Source of the DNA: Planomicrobium okeanokoites
Lineage (GTDB): Bacteria > Bacillota > Bacilli > Bacillales_A > Planococcaceae
Direction of reading: 5' to 3'
DNA: 64,000 bases
NCBI RefSeq assembly: GCF_003428875.1
Contig: NZ_QQRS01000003.1
Location: 333,501-397,500, forward strand
The notes under the pieces were generated by a model. That model was not told the origin of the DNA and did not search any database. It saw only the letters and a list, made by a program, of their open reading frames with translations. The position numbers and the translations under genes were made by a program. Of the stretch, positions 32,623 through 40,629 are shown one piece after another. Position 1 is the first letter of the stretch. Each line of letters begins with the position of its first letter.

Positions 32623-33180
32623 TCAGTTTTCCTGATGCAAAGCGCGTGTTTTATTGTATTTTTCAATGACAAGAAAAAGTGCTATCAACACAAATAGGAA
32701 AGCCAGCGTCATATACCACGGAAATTCAGTGATAGATTGTCCGAAAGCGGTGTAGACGACAGCCGGCAATGTCAGGCCGATTGCAGAATAATACATATAT
32801 TCTTTGAAGCTTTTTGTCATGTCCATCAAATAGAAGCAGAGAAGTTGAAAGTGGACGAATGGCATGATGCGCAAAAGCATCACCTGGCCGACGCTAAGCG
32901 TTCTGTCGGGAAAAATCCGTTCTTTCAACTTAGTCATTTTCCGATGGAATTTCGGCAGGCGTTCTAACAGGAAATAGATGATCGCACTCATCAGCATCAA
33001 GCCGAGATAAGAAAGAATCGCCCCTTGGACGAAACCAAAGGCGACACCGCCAACGATGCAGACGGCTACGACAGGCAGAAAGACGAATGGCCGGATCAAA
33101 TGGAGAATCAAAAAGAAGAAAGGGGCCATCCAGCCTGCATTTTCTATAAAAAGTTCAATCGACTTGTCAAATTGGTCCAT
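32623..33180 (-). CDS. TVP38/TMEM64 (VTT/DedA-like) membrane protein
   Basis: The 185-residue protein has five hydrophobic segments and the VTT domain signature: FLILHLIRPFVFLPVVAVCI, GGVAFGFVQGAILSYLGLML in sequence, and the later VMLLRIMPFVHFQLLCF. Members of this superfamily include lipid scramblases and polyprenyl-phosphate flippases. ATG 33180 follows AAAGGAGG 5 bases upstream; the longer frame to 33231 is unlikely. An inverted repeat ACCCGTAT and ATGCGGGT with a T-rich tail on the minus strand (about 32605-32625) probably ends the gene. Confidence 0.84.
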   Translation of the reverse strand: MDQFDKSIELFIENAGWMAPFFFLILHLIRPFVFLPVVAVCIVGGVAFGFVQGAILSYLGLMLMSAIIYFLLERLPKFHRKMTKLKERIFPDRTLSVGQVMLLRIMPFVHFQLLCFYLMDMTKSFKEYMYYSAIGLTLPAVVYTAFGQSITEFPWYMTLAFLFVLIALFLVIEKYNKTRALHQEN

Positions 33181-33359
33181 GGTGGCCTCCTTTGCAAGAT
33201 GTAATGATATCAATAAAGAAGGATAATCCATATAAAATTTAATGGCAAGCCTTTTGACCCGAACATTGAAGAGGTTTGTTTTGCAAAAACGGATAGAGGG
33301 AACAATATTTTGGTAAACTGAAAAAGGGGAACGTAAAACAGAAAAGGGAGAGGTTTAAC

Positions 33360-34592
33360 GTGAAATCGACAGAAACCAGTTATCCAATTGAAAAAGTGCG
33401 GGCACAGTTTCCAGCGCTCGAACGTACATATAAAGAAAGGCAAGCCGCCTATTTTGACGGACCGGGTGGATCGCAGGTCGTGCTTCAGTCGATCACGGCG
33501 ATTGCGGGTTATATGCAAAGAGGAGGGGCGAATCTCCATGGCGCATTTCCATCCAGCTGGGAAACGGAACAAGTGATTTCAGAAGCCCGTGAAGCTGCAG
33601 CTGATTTCCTGAATGTACAGCCGAACGAAGTGGCTTTCGGAGCGAATATGACAACGCTGACCATTGCGATTGCCAATGCGCTTGGCAAACAATTTAAAGA
33701 AGGTGACGAAATCGTTGTGACTGAAATGGACCACCGGGCAAACGTCGATCCCTGGCTGATGATGGCCGAAGACCGTGGAATGACAGTCCGCTGGATACCA
33801 GTCGATAAAGAAAAACTGACGCTTGATATGCAGGATATCGATACACTCATCAATGATAAAACGAAATTGGTGGCGCTTGGCATGGCATCGAATGCCATCG
33901 GCACAATCGTCGATCTTGGCCCTGCCGTCAGACGGGCACGTCAAGTCGGCGCACTGGTCGCAGCTGATGCCGTGCATGCGGCGCCTCATATGCCGATGGA
34001 CCGAGAAGAGCAGGATATAGATATCCTCTTATGCTCCGTCTATAAATTCTTTGGACCGCATATTGGAATAGCGGCAATCCGTGAGAGCATCTTCAAGGAT
34101 CTTGAACCTTATAAATTGACGACATCTCCGTCCTATTATCCGGACAAGCTGGAGACGGGTACGCAGAACCATGAAGGGATCGCGGGCATCCGTCCCGCTA
34201 TCGAATTTTTTGCTTCACTGGGCGAAGGCCAGACGCGTCGGGAGAAAATCCTTTCCGGTTACCACGAAATCGAAATGTATGAAAACCGCTTGGCTGCACG
34301 TTTACGTGAAGGTCTGGGCGCACTGGAAAATGTCACGCTTTGGCAGGCAGCGGACGATGTGCCGAAAACGCCTACAATCGCATTTAAAGTGGCGGGCTAC
34401 GAACCTTCGGATATTTGCGTGATATTAGCGGAAGAACACAGCATCTTCACAGCGGCGGGCCACTTCTACGCCTCTACACTCGGGGACGTGCTGGATGTCA
34501 ATAAAACCGGCGGCTGGGTGCGGGCAGGCCTCGCCCCTTATAATACTGAAGAAGAAGTGGAACGTTTCATCAGCGCGATCGCTTCTTTGTAA
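33360..34592 (+). CDS. Cysteine desulfurase-like PLP aminotransferase (class V) lacking the active-site Cys
   Basis: The 410-residue protein is a class V aminotransferase: YFDGPGGSQVVLQS, the His in TEMDHRANVDPW, AADAVHAAPHMPMD with the PLP aspartate, and SVYKFFGPHIG with lysine K229. It matches the cysteine desulfurase-like subfamily. The loop where SufS carries its persulfide Cys reads EEHSIFTAAGHFYA here and has no cysteine, so classical desulfurase action is doubtful. The GTG start at 33360 follows GGGAGAGG. No suf or isc genes are nearby. It ends at a strong terminator. Confidence 0.83.
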   Translation: MKSTETSYPIEKVRAQFPALERTYKERQAAYFDGPGGSQVVLQSITAIAGYMQRGGANLHGAFPSSWETEQVISEAREAAADFLNVQPNEVAFGANMTTLTIAIANALGKQFKEGDEIVVTEMDHRANVDPWLMMAEDRGMTVRWIPVDKEKLTLDMQDIDTLINDKTKLVALGMASNAIGTIVDLGPAVRRARQVGALVAADAVHAAPHMPMDREEQDIDILLCSVYKFFGPHIGIAAIRESIFKDLEPYKLTTSPSYYPDKLETGTQNHEGIAGIRPAIEFFASLGEGQTRREKILSGYHEIEMYENRLAARLREGLGALENVTLWQAADDVPKTPTIAFKVAGYEPSDICVILAEEHSIFTAAGHFYASTLGDVLDVNKTGGWVRAGLAPYNTEEEVERFISAIASL

Positions 34593-34612
34593 ATGTTTAG
34601 ATTCATCCTATA

Positions 34613-34648
34613 GAAAAAGGCTTCGCATCCGCGAAGCCTTTGTTTTTA
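34613..34648. terminator. Bidirectional intrinsic terminator
   Basis: Stem AAGGCTTCGC with GCGAAGCCTT, loop ATCC, flanked by A and T runs, between convergent genes. Confidence 0.9.
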
Positions 34649-35380
34649 TTTCATTTCTTTATGTGAGAATGGGCATTTCCCTTGGATCGGCTCACTGTCG
34701 TCGCCGATGAAAAATTGTTTCCACTCGTTATGTTCCGGGTCGCCAAAGTGGCTGATGTCCGGATGTGTCGGCAGCTGGTCCCATTTCTCCACGCGCTGGC
34801 GCACTTTTTCGCGGGACATGATGCCGCCTTTTTCTGTACCTGTCAACCCTTCAAATATGCGGCGGGGCTGGAATCCGAGAACCATGGCATTGCCGAGGTC
34901 ACGGGTCTTGCGCCGTTTATAGGCGGGAGCATTGCCGAAGATGAATATCGGTTCGCCTTTGAACACAAAATCCCATAAATAATGATCCGGATCTTTTGGT
35001 TTGTCGTCCGGCCATTCCGTATCGTCCATATTATGGAGATATTGCAAAATCGCCCAGAATTCATCTCGATACTGTTCCAGGCTGCCTTCCGTTTCAAACG
35101 GTTCCACGAAAACAAAAAGCCCATGGCGCTTGTGTTTCGGCTCATTGAACAGCGTAAGGAATTCTTCGACGATGACGGGCAGTGAAGACCAATCATCGCG
35201 GCTTATGTATCCATATCTCAATTCGCCTTTCAATTCACCGCTCATGCCGAAATAGCATGGAAATGTCTTGTCAGTGACCGTATTATGGAATGTCTTGTAT
35301 TCTTTCAGCAGCCATTCCGGCAAATCTTTCCGTGATTCGAAATCTTCTTTCGTAAGTAAAGCTTTATATGCTGTTTCCAT
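34646..35380 (-). CDS. YqcI/YcgG family protein
   Basis: The 244-residue soluble protein matches the YqcI/YcgG family in length and in motifs such as PCYFGMSGELKGELRYGY, FVFVEPFETEGSLEQYRDEFW and DFVFKGEPIFIFGNAPAY, with the C-terminal GKCPFSH. Its biochemical role is not known. The family contains a conserved Cys-Pro-Phe C-terminus that is also seen here. ATG 35380 lies behind GGAGG. It is transcribed alone and converges on the desulfurase-like gene. Confidence 0.82.
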   Translation of the reverse strand: METAYKALLTKEDFESRKDLPEWLLKEYKTFHNTVTDKTFPCYFGMSGELKGELRYGYISRDDWSSLPVIVEEFLTLFNEPKHKRHGLFVFVEPFETEGSLEQYRDEFWAILQYLHNMDDTEWPDDKPKDPDHYLWDFVFKGEPIFIFGNAPAYKRRKTRDLGNAMVLGFQPRRIFEGLTGTEKGGIMSREKVRQRVEKWDQLPTHPDISHFGDPEHNEWKQFFIGDDSEPIQGKCPFSHKEMK

Positions 35381-35581
35381 CTTATTTCCTCCGATGCGTT
35401 TAATTACCTTATATTTTATTTCCTAATAATGGCCGTTCTAAACTTCTTCAGAAATAAAGGATGAACGGAATAGCGTGATAGAGACCGGATAAAATGGTAC
35501 ACTCTAAAGAGCGATGTTATTTCGAAGAAGAAATGCATACCACATTTTTCGCAAAGAGAAATGAATAAAAGGAGAATGAAA

Positions 35582-36037
35582 TTGACACAAGTTAAATACA
35601 AGGAAGAAACGCCGCCGAATTACGATGAGTTGAAGAAATCTGCCAACCGCATGGCCAACTGGAAAGAACGCTTGGCCGCTGTTGAGGAATTAGGCAAGTG
35701 GAAAACGGAACAGACAATCAGCGTCCTGATGAACCGCATGAAGAACGATCCGGTCTACCAGGTTCAGGAGACAGCTTATGACATGCTGCGGAATTTCGGC
35801 GAAGATGTCGAAATGCCGGAACGCAATGAAAATGAGCTGATCAAAGACACGGATAAAGTTTTGGTCCGCATCAAAAAGAGTCTGCCCGCTGATCACAGCT
35901 ATGAAGACTTTAAAGCGAAATTGCAGAAAATGCGCAGCGATATCTATGACACTTATAAAGGCGCAAAAGGCGATGAGTTTGAATCTTGGCTTGAAGCACA
36001 GTGGGAAGCTGCACCTGTGAGAACCAGAAGAAAATAA
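35582..36037 (+). CDS. Small HEAT-repeat protein
   Basis: The 151-residue soluble protein contains one or two HEAT-like helical repeats (WKERLAAVEELGKWKTEQTIS and VLMNRMKNDPVYQVQETAYDM). A Lys/Glu-rich helical C-terminus follows and ends in VRTRRK. Such proteins usually mediate protein contacts; the function is unknown. TTG 35582 is the start with the proper spacing (7 bases) to AAAGGAG; in-frame ATGs at 35561 and 35576 precede or crowd that site. Confidence 0.75.
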   Translation: MTQVKYKEETPPNYDELKKSANRMANWKERLAAVEELGKWKTEQTISVLMNRMKNDPVYQVQETAYDMLRNFGEDVEMPERNENELIKDTDKVLVRIKKSLPADHSYEDFKAKLQKMRSDIYDTYKGAKGDEFESWLEAQWEAAPVRTRRK

Positions 36038-36050
36038 TTCAGGCTATACA

Positions 36051-36090
36051 AAAAAAAGACGGAGCGGGAATTTCCCCGCTCCGTCTTTTT
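36051..36090. terminator. Bidirectional intrinsic terminator
   Basis: Stem AGACGGAGCGGG with CCCGCTCCGTCT flanked by long A and T runs, between the HEAT-repeat gene and bioY. Confidence 0.93.
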
Positions 36091-36111
36091 GCTTTTTTCA
36101 GTAAAAATTCG

Positions 36112-36696
36112 TTACATGTATTTCCGGATGATCGGCTTCAACCTGAATCCGAAAAGGCCGGCAAGTACAGCCAGGATCAAGTCTTTCGGAAGCGGCGGCA
36201 CCATCCATGCCCATGCCATCATGTACGTGAAGCCTTCCGGTGCGGCAAACCACAATTTATAAGCCGCGTACATCCAGTTGGTGCCGAATAGGTAATTGAT
36301 TGCGAGCCCCGCTAGAGCGGCTGCGACAAAACCTTTGCGTGTCGGAAATTTTTCCGCAATCAAACCGACAACATAAGAAAGCAGAATGAAAGATACGATA
36401 AATCCGAATGTCGGCGAAATAATGGTGTCCATGCCGCCTGAAAATTTGGCGAAAACGGGGACTCCAGCAAGGCCGATAAAGGCATAAACGACCATGGAAG
36501 CAGCACCAAGCTTACTGCCCAGCAACAGTCCTGCAAGAATGGCGAAGAACGTCTGCAACGTGATCGGCACTCCTCCGATGATTAAGAACGATGTCAGGTT
36601 TGCGCCGATGGCCATCAATGCCGAAAACATGGCAATGTGAACCAGTTTCAAAGTTCTTGCGTGATTAGCCGATCGGGTTTTTGAGTATGTAGTCAT
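36112..36696 (-). CDS. bioY: Biotin transporter substrate-binding subunit BioY
   Basis: The 194-residue membrane protein is the S component of the energy-coupling-factor biotin transporter. It has about six helices and the family motifs GGVPITLQTFFAILAG, LGAASMVVYAFIGLAGVPVF and FIVSFILLSYVVG. It binds biotin and works with the shared EcfA/T module encoded elsewhere. ATG 36696 follows TTGGAGG. Its promoter overlaps a BirA-type operator (36726-36776), so expression should rise when biotin is scarce. Confidence 0.93.
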   Translation of the reverse strand: MTTYSKTRSANHARTLKLVHIAMFSALMAIGANLTSFLIIGGVPITLQTFFAILAGLLLGSKLGAASMVVYAFIGLAGVPVFAKFSGGMDTIISPTFGFIVSFILLSYVVGLIAEKFPTRKGFVAAALAGLAINYLFGTNWMYAAYKLWFAAPEGFTYMMAWAWMVPPLPKDLILAVLAGLFGFRLKPIIRKYM

Positions 36697-36725
36697 ATGC
36701 AACCTCCAATTTATAAGCTATCCAA

Positions 36726-36776
36726 AGTATAATAAATACTGAAAAATGAGTCAACCTATTTTTTATTTAAGTTAAC
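36726..36776 (-). promoter_or_regulatory. bioY promoter overlapping a BirA operator
   Basis: On the minus strand TTGACT (plus-strand 36749-36754) and TATACT (36726-36731) are separated by 17 bases. Plus-strand GTCAACC (36750-36756), a 13-base gap and AGTTAAC (36770-36776) match the Bacillus BirA operator GTTAACC-N13-GGTTAAC with two mismatches and cover the -35 box. Confidence 0.75.
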
Positions 36777-36875
36777 ACAAAGAAAGGTGGGAGAATTTTG
36801 CATTAGATGAAAATTCCCCTTCATCGATTCTTCATGATAGAATATTGCATGTTTACTTGAGAGAGGAGTGTTGAA

Positions 36876-38471
36876 ATGGCGGAGTGGTGGAAGAAGTCGA
36901 CAGTTTATCAGATATACCCTAGAAGTTTCATGGATTCGAATGGGGATGGCATCGGAGATATACAAGGAATTATCCAAAAGCTGGACTACCTCGAAGATCT
37001 GGGTGTGAATATTATTTGGCTGTCGCCGGTCTATGATTCACCGAACGATGATAACGGTTATGATATCCGGAATTATCAAAAAATAATGGATGATTTCGGC
37101 ACCATGGATGACTTCGAGGAATTGATAGGCCAAATGCACAGAAGAGGGATGAAACTGATGATGGATCTGGTCGTCAATCATACTTCGGATGAACATGAGT
37201 GGTTCAGCAGCAAACCGGAATATTACATATGGCGTGATGAGCCGAATAATTGGCTGTCGTTTTTCAGCGGCTCAGCGTGGGAACTCGATCAGCAGCGGGA
37301 GCAATATTTCCTTCATCTGTTTTCAAAGAAGCAGCCTGATTTGAACTGGGAGAACCCGGAGATGCGTGAAGCGGTTTATGCGATGATGCGCTGGTGGCTG
37401 GATAAAGGCGTCGACGGTTTCCGGATGGACGTCATCAATCTGATTTCCAAAGATCAGGATTTTCCGGACGGACCGGATGGTGACGGCGGGGAATTTTATA
37501 TGAACGGCCCTAAAGTGCACGATTATCTTCAGGAAATGAACAGGGAAGTATTATCAAAATACGACATTGTAACGGTCGGTGAAATGCCTGGAGCAACCAT
37601 TTCGGATGCCATCAAATACACCGATGAAGAGCGTAAAGAAGTGAATATGATTTTCACGTTCGAGCATATGGGGCTTGACCAGGCGAGCGGAGAAAAATGG
37701 GATTTGAAGCCGCTTCAGCTGACAGATTTGAAATACAATCTTGAGCACTGGCAGCATGCCCTGCATGATTCAGGCTGGAACAGCCTTTACTGGAACAATC
37801 ATGACCAGCCAAGAATCGTATCGCGCTTCGGTGATGACGGGGAATATCGTATCGAGTCGGCGAAAATGCTTGCGGCTTGCCTCCACTTCATGCAGGGCAC
37901 ACCTTATATCTATCAAGGTGAGGAAATCGGCATGACGAACGTCCGGTTTGATTCAATCGAAGCATACAAAGATATTGAAACGCTGAATATGTATAAAGAA
38001 AAAAGGGATCTAGGGGTCCCGCACGAGAAGATTATGCAATCGATATATGTTAAAGGCCGGGACAATGCCCGCACACCGATGCAATGGAATGCGGAAGCCC
38101 ATGGCGGATTTACAACCGGTACGCCTTGGATTGCATCGAACCCGAATTATTCGGGCATCAATACGCTGGATAAAGACGACAGCGGATCGATATACCAATT
38201 CTATAAAAAACTGATCCATTTGCGTAAATCGATGGACATCATTACACACGGCAATTTTATGCTGCTTCACCGTGCGGACGAAAATGTTTTTGCTTATACT
38301 CGTGAAATTCCAGGAGAGAAATTGACAGTCTACTGTAATTTTTCAGCGCGGCACATCGAGTTTCCAATGCCGCAGGGAGAGTTGCTGATCCAGAATTACG
38401 AGAAACTGGAAAGTACCGGGAAACTGATTTTGCGTCCATATGAAACAGCTGTGTTTCATAAAAAAATCTAG
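36876..38471 (+). CDS. GH13 oligo-1,6-glucosidase-type alpha-glucosidase
   Basis: The 531-residue cytoplasmic GH13_31 enzyme has the four conserved regions: region I DLVVNHTS, nucleophile D185 in DGFRMDVIN, acid/base E236 in TVGEMPG, and D310 in NNHDQPR. The residue after the nucleophile is Val186, which in this subfamily goes with alpha-1,6 (isomaltose-type) specificity. There is no signal peptide. GAGAGGAG precedes the ATG. It opens a cluster with a ROK kinase and a sugar ABC transporter, and would release glucose from imported isomalto-oligosaccharides. A hairpin GATGAA/TTCATC (36806-36825) lies upstream. Confidence 0.92.
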   Translation: MAEWWKKSTVYQIYPRSFMDSNGDGIGDIQGIIQKLDYLEDLGVNIIWLSPVYDSPNDDNGYDIRNYQKIMDDFGTMDDFEELIGQMHRRGMKLMMDLVVNHTSDEHEWFSSKPEYYIWRDEPNNWLSFFSGSAWELDQQREQYFLHLFSKKQPDLNWENPEMREAVYAMMRWWLDKGVDGFRMDVINLISKDQDFPDGPDGDGGEFYMNGPKVHDYLQEMNREVLSKYDIVTVGEMPGATISDAIKYTDEERKEVNMIFTFEHMGLDQASGEKWDLKPLQLTDLKYNLEHWQHALHDSGWNSLYWNNHDQPRIVSRFGDDGEYRIESAKMLAACLHFMQGTPYIYQGEEIGMTNVRFDSIEAYKDIETLNMYKEKRDLGVPHEKIMQSIYVKGRDNARTPMQWNAEAHGGFTTGTPWIASNPNYSGINTLDKDDSGSIYQFYKKLIHLRKSMDIITHGNFMLLHRADENVFAYTREIPGEKLTVYCNFSARHIEFPMPQGELLIQNYEKLESTGKLILRPYETAVFHKKI

Positions 38472-38529
38472 AAATCTTAAAATTTTAAGTTATGATAAGA
38501 TTACTTCACATAACTGGAGGAGGAACTTA

Positions 38530-39405
38530 ATGGCAAACGTGATGGGTGTAGATATTGGAGGAACGAAGATTCGTCTGGGGATCATTGACGGCGCCGGGAC
38601 GATTCTTTATGACGAAAGGATACCGACGCAATTTCCGCTGTATCCTTATCTGGAGAAAAATGTCCTGCGGATTTTAGGTGATTATCCGGAAGTGGCAGCT
38701 GTCGGAATCGGCACGCACGGTTTTGTCGATCCGAAAGAGGGCAGCATCATTTTTTCAACCGATGCCTTGCCTGGCTGGAGCGGGACGAAAGTGAAAGAAC
38801 AATTGCAAGCAGCAACAGGCATACGGGTCGAAGTTGAAAACGACGCCAATTGCGCGGCATTGGCAGAAGCAAAATTCGGCGCGGCGAAAGGGCTGGACAG
38901 AGTGGTCTGCCTGACGCTTGGCACGGGCCTTGGTGGCGGCATCATCTGGGACGGCAAATTACTGAGCGGCGGTCCTCACGGCGGAGCGGCGGAACTCGGG
39001 CATATCACATTATATCCGGGCGGTGCAGATTGTGCATGCGGACGCAAAGGGTGCTATGAACAATACGTTTCAGGTACAGGGATTCAGCGTCGCATCCGGG
39101 AAGCAGGTGTGGATTTGACACCTCTCGAGATGTTCCAAAACGCAGCAACGGATAAACAATCGCAGGATCTTTTGGAAGCGTTCACATATGATTTGGCAAT
39201 CGTCATCAGTTCACTGCAGGCGGTCTTTGATATGGAGTCGGTTGTCATCGGAGGCGGAGTATCGGAATCTGCGGAGTATTGGTGGCCTCAGTTACTGGAC
39301 CAGCTGGAACCATTGCTGCTCAATCCATTGGAAATTCAAACAGCGAAATTCGGCAATGATGCCGGAGTACTTGGCGCTGCATTACTCGTACTGGAAGGAA
39401 AGTGA
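38530..39405 (+). CDS. ROK family glucokinase
   Basis: The 291-residue sugar kinase has the phosphate-binding start GVDIGGTKIRLG (6-17), VENDANCAALAE with the catalytic Asp, TLGTGLGGGII, and the ROK zinc site formed by a His in ELGH and the cysteines of CACGRKGCYEQ. It most likely phosphorylates glucose produced by the neighbouring glucosidases. ATG 38530 lies behind GGAGGAGG. Arms AGTTATG (38488-38494) and CATAACT (38509-38515) form a hairpin just before the ribosome site, and the palindrome CTTAAAATTTTAAG is at 38476-38489. The next gene begins 4 bases after its stop. Confidence 0.92.
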   Translation: MANVMGVDIGGTKIRLGIIDGAGTILYDERIPTQFPLYPYLEKNVLRILGDYPEVAAVGIGTHGFVDPKEGSIIFSTDALPGWSGTKVKEQLQAATGIRVEVENDANCAALAEAKFGAAKGLDRVVCLTLGTGLGGGIIWDGKLLSGGPHGGAAELGHITLYPGGADCACGRKGCYEQYVSGTGIQRRIREAGVDLTPLEMFQNAATDKQSQDLLEAFTYDLAIVISSLQAVFDMESVVIGGGVSESAEYWWPQLLDQLEPLLLNPLEIQTAKFGNDAGVLGAALLVLEGK

Positions 39406-39409
39406 AATC

Positions 39410-40483
39410 GTGGCAAAATTATTAATGGATCAACTGACTAAGACTTATGATAATAAAGTGACGGCAGTGGAGAATTTCAACCTTACTGTTGAAGATGAGG
39501 AATTCATCGTCTTCGTCGGACCGTCAGGATGCGGAAAATCGACTACTCTTCGAATGATAGCCGGCCTGGAAGATATCTCTTCAGGAACGTTTTCGATCGA
39601 CGGCAAGAAAATGAATGAAGTGCAGCCGAAAGACCGCGATATCGCAATGGTATTCCAGAATTATGCTTTGTATCCGCATATGACGGTATACGAAAATATG
39701 GCATTCAGCCTCAAACTGAAAGGAATGCCGAAAGCGGAGATTAAGGATCGGGTCAGAAATGCGGCGGAGATACTCGGATTGATGGACTACCTGAACAGGA
39801 AGCCGAAAGCTTTGTCCGGTGGACAGCGTCAGCGTGTGGCACTTGGACGTGCGATTGTCCGTGACGCCAAACTGTTTTTGATGGATGAACCGCTGTCGAA
39901 TCTCGATTCGAAATTGCGTGTGCAGATGCGGACAGAGATTTCGAAACTTCACCAGCGTTTAAAAACAACAACGATTTATGTAACACATGATCAGACCGAA
40001 GCTATGACGATGGCGACGCGGATTGTCATAATGAAAGACGGCGTTATTCAGCAGGTGGGGACGCCTAAAGAAGTGTACGATCAGCCTGATAACGTCTTCG
40101 TGGCAGGATTCATCGGTTCACCAGCCATGAATTTCTTCAATGGCCGCATAGAAGGCAATTATTTTGTTATGGGACAGACAAAACTTCTTATCCCTGATTC
40201 TGCCTTGCCTGAAGGTCTGGACAATCAGGAAGTAATTATCGGCTTGCGTCCGGAGCATATTACCCATAAACCGGTAAAAGATGAATCAACTGTTGAAGTG
40301 AATCTGGATGTAGTGGAATTGATGGGTTCTGAATATATGGTTTACGCAACACTTGAAGGACATTCATTTGTCGGCCGCGTGGACGCCAACCTTGATTTGG
40401 CAGCAGGCACAGTTTTCCCGATGGCATTTGAAATGGATAAAGCGCGCTTTTTTAATCCAACAACCGAAAAACGAATCAGATAA
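39410..40483 (+). CDS. MsmX/UgpC-type sugar ABC transporter ATPase
   Basis: The 357-residue ATPase has Walker A GPSGCGKST (37-45), Q-loop FQNYALYPHM, signature LSGGQRQR and Walker B LFLMDEP. The C-terminal TOBE-type regulatory domain (about 240-350) is typical of carbohydrate importers and includes GLRPEHI. It energises import through the MalF/MalG-like pair encoded downstream, and could also serve other sugar transporters, as MsmX does. The GTG at 39410 follows GGAAGG. The frame continues upstream inside the ROK gene, but no site supports a longer form. Confidence 0.92.
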   Translation: MAKLLMDQLTKTYDNKVTAVENFNLTVEDEEFIVFVGPSGCGKSTTLRMIAGLEDISSGTFSIDGKKMNEVQPKDRDIAMVFQNYALYPHMTVYENMAFSLKLKGMPKAEIKDRVRNAAEILGLMDYLNRKPKALSGGQRQRVALGRAIVRDAKLFLMDEPLSNLDSKLRVQMRTEISKLHQRLKTTTIYVTHDQTEAMTMATRIVIMKDGVIQQVGTPKEVYDQPDNVFVAGFIGSPAMNFFNGRIEGNYFVMGQTKLLIPDSALPEGLDNQEVIIGLRPEHITHKPVKDESTVEVNLDVVELMGSEYMVYATLEGHSFVGRVDANLDLAAGTVFPMAFEMDKARFFNPTTEKRIR

Positions 40484-40500
40484 AATTTTTTTAAAGATAT

Positions 40501-40606
40501 TGTGCAAACGTTTTCACTGTGATACGATACAGACAATTGAAAGTTGGAAACGCTTTCTTAAAAAGTTTCCATTTTTATTTTTCACAATTGTGCAAACGAT
40601 TGCACA
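40501..40606 (+). promoter_or_regulatory. Cluster of three LacI/CcpA-type operators before the sugar-binding protein gene
   Basis: Three related sites precede the lipoprotein gene: TGTGCAAACGTTTTCA (40501-40516), TGGAAACGCTTTCT (40545-40558), and the symmetric TGTGCAA-ACGA-TTGCACA (40589-40606). The first is one mismatch from the cre consensus. The third is a perfect inverted repeat suited to the LacI-type regulator of the cluster. GGAAAC and GTTTCC arms between them can also form a hairpin before a T-rich run, which might reduce read-through from the ATPase gene. Confidence 0.7.
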
Positions 40607-40629
40607 AAACTCAAAGGGGGATTACACAC

